In this document: positions 24,318 through 32,360 of the stretch, piece after piece
Layout: the number at the start of each line of letters is the position of its first letter
Numbering within the stretch: position 1 is the stretch's first letter
Assembly (NCBI GenBank): GCA_016201905.1
Contig: JACQBQ010000019.1
Location: forward strand, 1-62,555
Length of the DNA: 62,555 nt
Direction of reading: 5' to 3'
From: Candidatus Melainabacteria bacterium
GTDB taxonomy: Bacteria > Cyanobacteriota > Vampirovibrionia > 2-02-FULL-35-15
Translations under genes and position numbers: made by a program
Notes under the pieces: model-generated
Databases searched by the model: none
What the model saw: only the letters and a program-made list of their open reading frames with translations
Told to the model about the DNA's origin: nothing

Positions 24318-24378
24318 GACTTGAACCCACGACATTTGGTTTTGGAGACCAACGTTCTACCAACTGAACTAAGGGCGC
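24306..24378 (-). tRNA. trnW: tRNA-Trp (CCA anticodon)
   Basis: A 73-nt cloverleaf on the minus strand. The acceptor stem GCGCCCT (5' at 24378) pairs with AGGGCGC near 24307-24313, the discriminator is G, and the CCA end is not encoded. The D-arm contains AGTTCAGTTGGTAGAAC. The anticodon arm TTGGT-CTCCAAA-ACCAA reads anticodon CCA for tryptophan. The T-arm contains GTGGGTTCAAGTCCTAC. The recombinase gene runs into its 3' end from the opposite strand, marking it as the integration target. It is antisense to secE-nusG, unlike the common same-strand arrangement. Confidence 0.95.
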
Positions 24379-24574
24379 ATGCAGAATAACAAGACAAAAG
24401 TCAAGTTAACATTATACTGTAAATGCTAATCTTACACCCTTATTATCATTGAAAACCAGTAATAATTTCGTAATTCTAATTTTTAAATCCTATACTTCTA
24501 ACTTCTAATAATTCTCTAATCATATAGAATAGATTAAAATAGACAAGAGGTTAAATAAAACTTAAAAAGCAATT

Positions 24575-24823
24575 ATGGTTACTATTGTGAATGAAAAAGA
24601 AACACAAGTGGAAAAAGCAGAAATTAAAGCTGAGCCAGTTAATATTTTGACTTTCTTAAAAGAAGTCAGAACAGAGTTCTTAAAAATTAGCTGGCCATCC
24701 AGAGAACAAGTAAGCAGAGAGTTTTTTTCGGTAATACTTCTTGTTACTATACTTGCTGGTATTATTTTTCTCATAGATAGAGGACTAAGCTTAGTACTTA
24801 ATTTTTTTAACGGTAGAGTTTAA
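24575..24823 (+). CDS. secE: Preprotein translocase subunit SecE
   Basis: An 82-residue SecE with a polar N-terminal tail, the conserved FLKEVRTEFLKISWPSREQ amphipathic segment at ~27-45, and one C-terminal transmembrane helix (~52-72). It stabilises SecY in the inner-membrane Sec channel. It lies 18 bp before nusG, the standard pairing. Upstream 24379-24574 carries AT-rich promoter-like sequence (TAAAAT with GAGG downstream). Confidence 0.93.
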   Translation: MVTIVNEKETQVEKAEIKAEPVNILTFLKEVRTEFLKISWPSREQVSREFFSVILLVTILAGIIFLIDRGLSLVLNFFNGRV

Positions 24824-24841
24824 TAGTAAATCAGGGGGAAA

Positions 24842-25414
24842 ATGCCTAAACCAAAACAATTACAAAAAACACAAAAAACGCAAAGAAACTGGTATGTCGT
24901 TCAGACTGCCTCTGGTCATGAAAATAAAGTTAAAGAACACATTGAAAAGCGTATAAAAACATTAAATGCTGATGACAAAATTTTCAACGTTATAGTCCCT
25001 GAAAAAGAAGTAACTAAAATCCACGACGGGAAAAGAGTTGAAAAGAAGGAAAGAGAGTTTCCTGGCTATGTTCTGATTGAAATGACAATGGATGATGTTT
25101 CCTGGAGAATTATAAAAGATACACCAGGTGTCACAAGATTTGTCGGTGCAAATAAGCAGCCCTTGCCAGTACCACCTACAGAAGTACGAAGAATACTAAG
25201 AAAGAGTCAGGTATTCACCAAGACAAAAGAAGGTAAGAAGATTATCGATGTCGTTGTGGGTGAATCAGTGAAAATTCAATCCGGACCATTTGAAGATTTC
25301 ATTGGTGAAATCACAGAAATAAATGAAGAAAGAGAAACAGTAAAAGCACTTGTAAGTATTTTTGGAAGATCTACTCCTGTAGAGTTAGCATTTGACCAAA
25401 TCACAAAATTATAA
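24842..25414 (+). CDS. nusG: Transcription antitermination factor NusG
   Basis: A 190-residue NusG. The N-terminal NGN domain contains WYVVQTASGHENKVKEHIEKRI and GYVLIEM...TPGVTRFVG, and the C-terminal KOW domain contains VGESVKIQSGPFEDFIGEI. It binds RNA polymerase and links it to ribosomes and Rho. GGGGG precedes the ATG. Downstream the usual rplK-rplA-rplJ-rplL genes are absent, replaced by a short membrane-protein gene, so this conserved gene order is broken here. Confidence 0.96.
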   Translation: MPKPKQLQKTQKTQRNWYVVQTASGHENKVKEHIEKRIKTLNADDKIFNVIVPEKEVTKIHDGKRVEKKEREFPGYVLIEMTMDDVSWRIIKDTPGVTRFVGANKQPLPVPPTEVRRILRKSQVFTKTKEGKKIIDVVVGESVKIQSGPFEDFIGEITEINEERETVKALVSIFGRSTPVELAFDQITKL

Positions 25415-25440
25415 TAAAAAGGTGTTACTGAAAAACCAGT

Positions 25441-25785
25441 ATGAATTTTAATTTGCTTATAGCTGGAAATTTATTTTTGATATTTTATCTATGGCTTTTA
25501 ATTATAGTGTGTGCTCTTATAATCTTTAACAGTCCAAGGATTTACAAAAAACTAAGATATTATGAAGAACTATGTAAAAATAAAAAGAGAGAAGCTCTGT
25601 GTTATTTTGTGCCAGTTATGATCAGCTGTTCAAGTTATAACAAAAAACTTCAGGCTATTTTAAATATTGATAAAATTTCTAAAAAAGCTTTTTTATATCC
25701 TGCGATTTCTCTTACCTTTAACTTGTTAACTTTTTTCCAGAGCTTAAAACTTGGGCTTAATTTTGTGAAAAGATTATTAAAATGA
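25441..25785 (+). CDS. Small membrane protein downstream of nusG
   Basis: A 114-residue protein with one strong hydrophobic N-terminal segment (~3-30) and a second hydrophobic stretch near the C-terminus (~80-100), separated by a Lys/Tyr-rich loop. No family recognised. It lies 26 bp after nusG in the same direction and may ride on that transcript. Confidence 0.5.
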   Translation: MNFNLLIAGNLFLIFYLWLLIIVCALIIFNSPRIYKKLRYYEELCKNKKREALCYFVPVMISCSSYNKKLQAILNIDKISKKAFLYPAISLTFNLLTFFQSLKLGLNFVKRLLK

Positions 25786-25863
25786 CGATAGTATTACTAC
25801 ATTAAACCCCCTAGATTTATCCGCAGATAATTGCAATTTCACTGCTTAAAAACTCTTTAATGG

Positions 25864-25929
25864 TGGTATAATTATCACGTAAAACAGAAAGCCAATGTGG
25901 CTGGGGTTTTAAAAACTTCCAGCTTTTTT
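25864..25929 (+). promoter_or_regulatory. Promoter and possible attenuator before rimP-nusA
   Basis: An extended -10 (TGGTATAAT, TATAAT at 25867-25872) is followed by two mutually exclusive hairpins. The first is AGCCA (25890-25894) with TGGCT (25898-25902). The second, GCTGG (25900-25904) with CCAGC (25919-25923) and further A-T pairs inside, is followed by six T (25924-25929), the form of an intrinsic terminator. The shared bases GGCT mean only one can form. NusA-containing operons are autoregulated in other bacteria, so an attenuator here is plausible. Confidence 0.6.
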
Positions 25930-25957
25930 AGTTCTTAAAAAGGGTGAAATTGCAGAA

Positions 25958-26317
25958 ATGAAGTTTAAAAGGGAGCTTAATAAAACCAGGCAAGATTTAA
26001 ATAAATATTCAAAGGAATTACAACCTTTGTTAGAAAATATTGTAGCTAGCGTAGGATTTCAGCTATTTGAGTTTTCTTTTTTAAGAGAAAATCACATAAA
26101 TTATTTACGTATAAAAATTACTCATCCTGGGAGAAAAGTTACTCTTAGTGACTGTGAAATTGTAAGTAAGCAGATTGGAAAAGAATTTGACCAAAATGAT
26201 CCAATTCCTTTTCCCTACACTCTTGAGGTACAAAGCCCGGGAATTGACAAAGAGTTTACAAATGAAAGTGAGCATATGTTCACATTAAAAGATTTAGGTC
26301 TGGTAGTTAAATCATAG
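25958..26317 (+). CDS. rimP: Ribosome maturation factor RimP, short form
   Basis: A 119-residue RimP. The N-terminal alpha/beta domain is complete, with LRIKITHPGRKVTLSDCEIVSKQI and the signature YTLEVQSPGIDKEF. The family is usually ~150 residues with a second SH3-like domain; here the chain ends about 20 residues after SPGID, and only 12 bp separate the stop from nusA. So the C-terminal domain is missing rather than frameshifted. RimP aids 30S subunit maturation. It is first in the nusA-infB operon, its normal position. Confidence 0.85.
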   Translation: MKFKRELNKTRQDLNKYSKELQPLLENIVASVGFQLFEFSFLRENHINYLRIKITHPGRKVTLSDCEIVSKQIGKEFDQNDPIPFPYTLEVQSPGIDKEFTNESEHMFTLKDLGLVVKS

Positions 26318-26329
26318 GAGGAAAAAGCC

Positions 26330-27700
26330 TTGTATAAGATTGGTAATCAGTTATTAGAAGCAGCAGAGCAACTTGAAAATGAAAGGAATATCCCAAAACA
26401 GGTATTTATTAACGCTATTTGTGATGCAATACTTGCAGCATATAAAAGAAAAGTCCCTGATCATAATGTCGATGGTGTCCACACTCAGTTTGATGAAGTT
26501 ACCGGCGAAATAGGAATATTTGCACCAAAAACAATTGTTGAAGCAGTAGTAAATGAACATCGCGAGATAGCCATTGATGAAGCAAAAGAACTTTTGCCTG
26601 ACGTTGAGCTTGGTGAAATACTTGAGATCGATGTAACACCTGATGATTTTGCAGAATATGGCAGAATAGCTGCTCAAGCTGCAAAACAAATCATGACACA
26701 GAGATTAAGAGAAGCAGAAAAAGATTTAATTAAGCAAGAATTTGTAGGTCGTCAGGGAACAATGATGACTGGTCAAATAAAAAGAATTGAAATTCTAAAC
26801 AATGGAAAACCAAACGTCGTGGTTGACCTGGGCAGGTTTGAAGGACACATACCTCCAAGAGAACAATTGCCAGGTGAAACATATAAAGTTGGTTCGAGAA
26901 TACGAGTCTACGTAAAAGAACTTAGAGAATCAGGAAGAGTTCCGACCGTAATTGTTTCTCATACTAATGAAGAACTGGTCAAAGAAATGTTTGAGCTTGA
27001 AGTACCGGAAATTGATGATGGAACAGTTGAAATAAAAGCCATTGCAAGAGAAGCCGGCTACAGAACTAAAATCGCAGTTCATTCAAATGATCCTGACATC
27101 GATCCTGTCGGTGCATGTATTGGAAGCCGTGGAGCAAGAATCCAAAATGTGGTAAATGAATTGAGAAATGAAAAGATTGATGTCATCAGATATTCTGCAG
27201 ACCCGATTGATTTTATTTCCAATGCATTAAGCCCGGCAAGAATTACAACTGTAGCTTTATATGATGATCCTGCTGGTAAGCGCGCAGAAGTAATAGTTCC
27301 AGATGATCAGCTTAGCTTGGCAATTGGCAAAAACGGACAAAATGTCAGGCTTGCTGCCAAATTGACAGAATGGAAAATTGATATAAGAAGTGAAACCCAG
27401 ATTAAAGGGCAACCATTTGGTGTTGGCGCTACTACTACTGTTGTTCTTGAACCAAAAGAGAAAGATAAACAGCCTGTAGAAAAAGCATCAGAAAAAGAAG
27501 AAAAAAGTATTGCATCTCCTGAAAAGCAGGATGCTGTACCAGAAAATAACAACTCAGAAAAGACTACTGAAGCAGAATCAGAAATCAAAGCTGAAGTTGA
27601 TGAAACAAAAGATGAGATAAAAGAAGAATCAAAGAAAAAACGTGGTCGAAAAAAGAAAGAAGAAACACTTGCTGCTGAAGGAGGAAGCAAAGATACATAA
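26330..27700 (+). CDS. nusA: Transcription termination/antitermination protein NusA
   Basis: A 456-residue NusA: N-terminal polymerase-binding domain (~1-125), S1 domain (~135-200, GQIKRIEILNNG...VVDLGRFEGHIPP), KH1 and KH2 domains (GACIGSRGARIQNVVNEL near 265 and LAIGKNGQNVRLAAKL near 330), then a charged low-complexity tail ending in KKKRGRKKKEE. The start is TTG, set by AGGAGG 8-9 bases upstream and by the absence of an in-frame ATG at the family's N-terminus. The last base overlaps the ylxR ATG. Confidence 0.95.
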   Translation: MYKIGNQLLEAAEQLENERNIPKQVFINAICDAILAAYKRKVPDHNVDGVHTQFDEVTGEIGIFAPKTIVEAVVNEHREIAIDEAKELLPDVELGEILEIDVTPDDFAEYGRIAAQAAKQIMTQRLREAEKDLIKQEFVGRQGTMMTGQIKRIEILNNGKPNVVVDLGRFEGHIPPREQLPGETYKVGSRIRVYVKELRESGRVPTVIVSHTNEELVKEMFELEVPEIDDGTVEIKAIAREAGYRTKIAVHSNDPDIDPVGACIGSRGARIQNVVNELRNEKIDVIRYSADPIDFISNALSPARITTVALYDDPAGKRAEVIVPDDQLSLAIGKNGQNVRLAAKLTEWKIDIRSETQIKGQPFGVGATTTVVLEPKEKDKQPVEKASEKEEKSIASPEKQDAVPENNNSEKTTEAESEIKAEVDETKDEIKEESKKKRGRKKKEETLAAEGGSKDT

Positions 27701-27993
27701 TGAATAAAAAACTCCTGAGACAGTGTATTTCATGCCGCACAAAGTCTGTGAGGGATAATCTTATTCGCATAACAAAAACATACACCTTAGCAGGAGTAAA
27801 AGAGGCAATCTTAAATCCAAATAAATATCAATTGGGAAGGTCAGCATATATATGCAAAACAAAAAATTGTATAAACTCTGCAGTTAAGGAAAAAAAAATT
27901 GTAAAGATGCTTAAGATTCCAGCACAATTGCTTGAAAGGATTACTCCTCAACTTGAAATCTCACTCAATCCTCATGAGGGGGTGAAAGCATAA
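27700..27993 (+). CDS. ylxR: YlxR/RnpM RNA-binding protein
   Basis: A 97-residue protein of the YlxR family (DUF448): RQCISCRTKSVRDNLIRI at the N-terminus and LGRSAYICKTKNCI in the middle are the family signatures. Family members bind RNA, and some modulate RNase P. Its ATG overlaps the nusA stop as TAATG, and infB begins directly after its stop, matching the standard nusA-ylxR-infB order. Confidence 0.92.
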   Translation: MNKKLLRQCISCRTKSVRDNLIRITKTYTLAGVKEAILNPNKYQLGRSAYICKTKNCINSAVKEKKIVKMLKIPAQLLERITPQLEISLNPHEGVKA

Positions 27994-30465
27994 ATGACAA
28001 ACTCAAAGCTTAGAATTTATGACTTAGCTTATGCATGTACCTCAGGCGAAGCAGAGCAAAAACTACACAAGCAAAAACAATCTGATCTTGCAAAGCAAAT
28101 TCTTTCTGTCTGTGAAGCTATGGGACTTGCAGTTAAAAGTGAAAAAGGTTCTGTAGATGAACATTTTAAGGACAAAATCATTGGAAAGCTTAAGGAGCAA
28201 GGACTCGTAACATTAAACATTGAAACTATAAACAGTGCGCTTGCAAAACATGCACTGGAGAAAAAATCAAAGTCTGCAAATAAAGAAACTGTTATACCAG
28301 AGCCTCAAGTACCAGTTAAAAAGCAAATAAAAATCGTAAGAAGAATAAAGCCTGTACCACTTGTTGAAGAAAAACCACCCGAACCTATAAGTGAAATAAA
28401 ACCTGTTTCACAAACACCTCCTTCTCCGCCAAAAATCACAATTGCCCAACCTATTGAAAAGCCAGAACCTAAAGTAGCACCTGTATCAAAAATATCACAG
28501 ACAGAAACTGCAAAACAAAATCCACTTCTGGCAAAACTGCCTATGCAGCCATTCCGTGTTGCAAAACCTACAATGGTTCCATCCATGATGGGTAGAACTA
28601 AAAGACCAACACATCGCACACAGCAACAACAAAAAGAAAAAGAGAAAAAGGAGACTGACTCAAAATCCCTCAGCACACTGGTTAAGCCAGCCACAGTGGT
28701 TTTAACCTCTGCACTAACAGTGCAAGAGCTTGCTAATAAACTTTTACTGCCTGAGACTGAGGTAGTAAAAAATCTATTTGCTAAAGGAGTTATCAGAACT
28801 TTAAATCAGACGATTGAACTTGAAGTAGCAGTAGAATGTGCTAAATCTCTAGGCTATGAAGTAACTACAGAAGTAGAACAGGAAGAAAAATCGTTGCAGC
28901 CAGATATTTCATTGGAAGCAGATGAAGATTTAGTTCCAAGGCCTCCAGTAGTAACTATTATGGGGCACGTTGATCACGGGAAGACCTCGCTACTCGATGC
29001 TATTAGAGAAACAAAATTTAAAATCACTGATCAAGAATCAGGAGGCATCACTCAGCATATTGGCGCTTATCAGGTTGAAATTACAGACTACGATGGAAAT
29101 AAAAGAAAAATCTCATTCTTAGACACACCCGGCCATGAAGCTTTTACAGCAATGAGAGCAAGAGGTGCTCAGGTTACTGATATAGCTATTTTAGTGGTCG
29201 CGGCAGATGACGGTGTAATGCCACAGACTATTGAAGCAATAAACCATGCAAAAGCTGCAGGTGTACCAATTGTAATTGCATTAAACAAAATAGATAAGCC
29301 AGATGCACAGCCTGATAAAGTTCTTGGACAGTTAACAGAACATGATTTGTTAGTTGAAGATTATGGTGGAAAAACTGTCTGCTCAAAAATCAGCGCAAAA
29401 AAGAGAATGAACCTGGATGATCTTCTAACAAAAATCACCCTTGTTGCCGACGCTGAGCTTGCACAAAAACTCAGGGCAAATCCAAACAGAATTGCAGCAG
29501 GCGCAGTAATTGAAGCACAGCTCTCAAAAGAACGCGGACCTATTGCACACCTTTTAGTACAAAATGGTACCTTAAAAAAAGGAGACTGCCTGGTAGCAGG
29601 CAAAGTAGCAGGGCGTGTCAGGGCTATGTTTGATGATCATGGTAAAGAAGTAAATGAAGCTCCACCATCAATGCCAGTCGAAGTAATTGGTTTACCAAAC
29701 GTTCCGGGTGCTGGCGATACTTTTCAGGTTTATAAGACTTATCAGGAAGCAAAAGAAGTTGCACAAAAAATACAAGTGCAAGAACAAAACAAACGCAAGT
29801 CATTTGGCTTGGTTGACTTTGCATCCAAGGTCAGAGAAGGGCAAGCTCACGAATTAAAAGTCATTATAAAGGCAGATGTACACGGGTCAGCAGAAGCAGT
29901 TGCAAAAGAAATTATAAATCTGTCCACAAAAGAAGTTCTTGTAAGACCTGTGCATGTAGGCAGCGGAAATATTTCAGAGAATGATATAAATCTTGCAGCA
30001 AGCACAAATGCAATTGTAATTGGCTTTCATATCAGCATAGATTCTAATGCCCAAAAAGCAGCAACAGATCAAGGAGTTGACGTAAGGTTGTACGAAATTA
30101 TTTATAAGATTACTGAGGATCTGGAAAAAGCTGTGCTTGGACTACTTGAGCCTGAAAGAGAAGAAGTTAAATTAGGCACAGCTGAGGTACGGCAAATATT
30201 CACCTATGGTAAAGGAAGTAAAATCGCGGGTTCTTATGTGACAGAAGGAAAGGTTCAAAGAAACCAGATAGCAAAAGTAAAAAGAGCTGGAAAAATAATT
30301 TACGAAGGAAAAATGACTGGCTTAAAACGATTTAAAGATGACGCACGCGAGGTTCAGACAGGTTTTGAATGTGGGATTTCATTTGAAGAATTCAATGAAC
30401 TAGTAGAAGGAGATATTATAGAATGTTGGACAATTATAGAAAAAGAAAGAACAAGTTTAAGCTAG
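27994..30465 (+). CDS. infB: Translation initiation factor IF-2
   Basis: An 823-residue IF-2. The N-terminal ~310 residues are a Pro/Lys/Glu-rich extension with IF2N-type segments. The G domain starts near residue 322 with GHVDHGKTS (G1), DTPGHEAF (G3), NKID (G4) and SAKKR (G5), followed by domain II, the ADVHGSAEA domain III and the C2 domain with [19 protein letters not shown]. It delivers initiator tRNA to the 30S subunit. A purine-rich GAGGGGGTGA precedes the ATG. Confidence 0.97.
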   Translation: MTNSKLRIYDLAYACTSGEAEQKLHKQKQSDLAKQILSVCEAMGLAVKSEKGSVDEHFKDKIIGKLKEQGLVTLNIETINSALAKHALEKKSKSANKETVIPEPQVPVKKQIKIVRRIKPVPLVEEKPPEPISEIKPVSQTPPSPPKITIAQPIEKPEPKVAPVSKISQTETAKQNPLLAKLPMQPFRVAKPTMVPSMMGRTKRPTHRTQQQQKEKEKKETDSKSLSTLVKPATVVLTSALTVQELANKLLLPETEVVKNLFAKGVIRTLNQTIELEVAVECAKSLGYEVTTEVEQEEKSLQPDISLEADEDLVPRPPVVTIMGHVDHGKTSLLDAIRETKFKITDQESGGITQHIGAYQVEITDYDGNKRKISFLDTPGHEAFTAMRARGAQVTDIAILVVAADDGVMPQTIEAINHAKAAGVPIVIALNKIDKPDAQPDKVLGQLTEHDLLVEDYGGKTVCSKISAKKRMNLDDLLTKITLVADAELAQKLRANPNRIAAGAVIEAQLSKERGPIAHLLVQNGTLKKGDCLVAGKVAGRVRAMFDDHGKEVNEAPPSMPVEVIGLPNVPGAGDTFQVYKTYQEAKEVAQKIQVQEQNKRKSFGLVDFASKVREGQAHELKVIIKADVHGSAEAVAKEIINLSTKEVLVRPVHVGSGNISENDINLAASTNAIVIGFHISIDSNAQKAATDQGVDVRLYEIIYKITEDLEKAVLGLLEPEREEVKLGTAEVRQIFTYGKGSKIAGSYVTEGKVQRNQIAKVKRAGKIIYEGKMTGLKRFKDDAREVQTGFECGISFEEFNELVEGDIIECWTIIEKERTSLS

Positions 30466-30480
30466 GAGAGATTAAGAATT

Positions 30481-30840
30481 ATGAAATCATACAATCGTTC
30501 AGATCGTATCAGTCAACAAATTAAAAGAGAACTCTCAGAAATAATCCAGAGAAATGAAATTAAAGACGACAGAATTAGTGGAATGGTATCCATTACAGAT
30601 GTTGAAGTTTCAGGCGATCTTCGAAACGTAAAAGTTTACTTCAGTGTTTATGGAGAGGAGTCACAGAAAGCTGGCACTCTTGCTGCACTTGAAAAGGCCA
30701 GTGGTTTTTTAAGAGGTGAAATTTGTCGAAGGTTAGGCATACGTTTTGCACCAGAGCTGGCTTTTAAGCTGGATGATTCCCTTGAACGAGGACAAAAAAT
30801 CACAGAGTTACTTGAGAAGATTAAACGCAAAGAAGTCTGA
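30481..30840 (+). CDS. rbfA: Ribosome-binding factor A
   Basis: A 119-residue RbfA, a KH-like cold-shock protein needed for 16S rRNA 5'-end maturation. Hallmarks: RISQQIKRELSEIIQ at the N-terminus, VSITDVEVSGDLRNVKVYFSV in the centre, and LRGEICRRLGIRFAPELAFKLD at the C-terminal part. AGGAGA lies 9-14 bases upstream of the ATG. It sits 15 bp after infB and 10 bp before truB. Confidence 0.95.
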   Translation: MKSYNRSDRISQQIKRELSEIIQRNEIKDDRISGMVSITDVEVSGDLRNVKVYFSVYGEESQKAGTLAALEKASGFLRGEICRRLGIRFAPELAFKLDDSLERGQKITELLEKIKRKEV

Positions 30841-30850
30841 CAATAAATTA

Positions 30851-31756
30851 ATGTCATTTGGATTTCTAAACATCAACAAGCCAGGAAATATTACATCTCA
30901 TGATGTAGTAACAATATTACGAAAATCGCTTGGCATAAAAAAAATTGGACACAGTGGAACCCTTGATCCATTTGCAACTGGAGTATTAGTCATCGGAATA
31001 AATGAAGCAAGTAGGCTTTTTGAGTATTTGCCTTCTAACAAAATTTATCTAGCTACCATTACTTTTGGCATTGAAACTGACACAAATGATATTACTGGAA
31101 AAGTTTTAGAAAGACTAAATAATTTTCCGACCATAGATGAGATTAAAGAAAAAATAAAAGAATTTACCGGAAAAATAAAACAAAGACCACCAATATTTTC
31201 AGCTGTAAAAATAGATGGACAAAGAGCTTATAATCTAGCAAGAAAAAGTCAAATCAATTTAGACGATATAAAGGAAAAAGAGGTTGAGATTTATTCGATA
31301 GATATCATTTCATACGATGTAGAGACGTACAACAACACATCTCTATTGAAATTAAAAATACATTGTTCCAGTGGAACTTATATAAGGTCCATTGCTAGGG
31401 ACCTGGGCAGAGCTCTAAATACTTGTGCAGTATTATCCAGCCTTCAAAGGATAAAAGTAGGTAATTGTTTTAACTATGAACAAAGTATTGATCCACAAGC
31501 TATAAACAAATTAACTCTTTCAAATCATTTAATATCGCCATTATCAGTTATGGAGCTTGAAAAAATATATCTGGATAATGTTCAGGTTATCGATGTTTTG
31601 CATGGAAAATCAATAAAAGTAGACTTTCGTAATAAGCAAACAGAAGTACAGTTAACTACATCTCTCTTAGATAACAATAACCGACTCCTTGGTATTGGAA
31701 CCTTAACAGATGGTTGTATTATTAAACCTAAAAAGGTTTTTATAAAAAGTGAATGA
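30851..31756 (+). CDS. truB: tRNA pseudouridine-55 synthase TruB
   Basis: 301 residues from the ATG at 30851, chosen because MSFGFLNINKPGNITSHDVV is the family N-terminus; a longer in-frame extension would overlap rbfA. The catalytic Asp is at ~39 in KIGHSGTLDPFATGVL. YIATITFGIETDTND-like and RQRPPIFSAVKIDGQRAYNLAR-like segments follow, and IHCSSGTYIRSIARDLG is the conserved SGTYIRS motif. It converts U55 in the T-arm of tRNAs. It overlaps the downstream CPBP gene by 8 bases. Confidence 0.94.
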   Translation: MSFGFLNINKPGNITSHDVVTILRKSLGIKKIGHSGTLDPFATGVLVIGINEASRLFEYLPSNKIYLATITFGIETDTNDITGKVLERLNNFPTIDEIKEKIKEFTGKIKQRPPIFSAVKIDGQRAYNLARKSQINLDDIKEKEVEIYSIDIISYDVETYNNTSLLKLKIHCSSGTYIRSIARDLGRALNTCAVLSSLQRIKVGNCFNYEQSIDPQAINKLTLSNHLISPLSVMELEKIYLDNVQVIDVLHGKSIKVDFRNKQTEVQLTTSLLDNNNRLLGIGTLTDGCIIKPKKVFIKSE

Positions 31757-32360
31757 ATTAAATCAACAAAATAAAATAAAAGAGCAAAGAGAAAAATTAA
31801 TCTGGGCAGCTTTAATCCCTCAATCACTACTTTTACTTCTTTCAATCATCTGGATTAACATGTCTCCAGAAGATAATGTTCTTAAATACTTTCACTTCAA
31901 TTTTAAAATACTATCTGGCGGGATTCTCACTGGACTTGGTTTAGCAGTAGCTGGTAACCTGTTTTACAGGTTTGCTAAAAAAATAAAATTTCTCCATTCA
32001 ACTGTTGAACTCTTTGAACAAATACTTGCACCTACATTTAAAAATTTAAATGTGGCAGATATTTTTTTACTTTCTATTACAGCAGGCTTTTGTGAAGAAA
32101 TATTTTTCAGAGGGCTGATATTACCAGAATTTGGAATTATTATTGCCAGCATAGCGTTTGGGGTATTACACTTGCCTGGAATGAAATACTGGATTTATGC
32201 TCTGTGGGCTACTTTATCAGGTGCACTTTTAGGCTGGCTTTTCATTCTAAGTAGTTCATTGTGGCTGCCAATTACAGCACATGCCATAAATAATGTCATT
32301 GGAATATTTATGTTGAAAAAAATAAGCAAAGGTAAGGATTCTATTTCAAAACTTCACTAA
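31749..32360 (+). CDS. CPBP-family intramembrane metalloprotease
   Basis: A 203-residue integral membrane protein of the CAAX-protease/bacteriocin-processing (CPBP, Abi) family: CEEIFFRGLIL (EExxxR), a FGVLHLPG His motif, and ITAHAINNVIG as the third motif, spread over several transmembrane helices. The start is GTG at 31749, inside the end of truB, giving MNELNQQNK. Function and substrate are unknown. The last 20 bases overlap the convergent repeat-module gene. Confidence 0.85.
   Translation: MNELNQQNKIKEQREKLIWAALIPQSLLLLLSIIWINMSPEDNVLKYFHFNFKILSGGILTGLGLAVAGNLFYRFAKKIKFLHSTVELFEQILAPTFKNLNVADIFLLSITAGFCEEIFFRGLILPEFGIIIASIAFGVLHLPGMKYWIYALWATLSGALLGWLFILSSSLWLPITAHAINNVIGIFMLKKISKGKDSISKLH

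Larger units (their letters stand above)
18098..24324 (+). mobile_element. Integrated element with primase-like protein and serine recombinase
   Basis: The region from the XRE regulator through a replication/primase-like protein, several tiny coupled ORFs and a large serine recombinase behaves as one mobile element. Its right junction falls in the 3' end of tRNA-Trp: the recombinase stop codon lies within the tRNA gene. The left boundary is not certain. A conservative edge is near 18.1 kb; a tRNA-like 19-mer at 11350 would extend the element to about 13 kb and take in the small genes, the HEPN-motif gene and the protease. No capsid or conjugation genes are seen, so it resembles a satellite or genomic island. 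Confidence 0.6.

Noticed and set aside
26354-27785. Several open frames antisense to nusA
   Set aside because: All are complementary shadows with Ser/Phe/Leu-rich low-complexity sequence.
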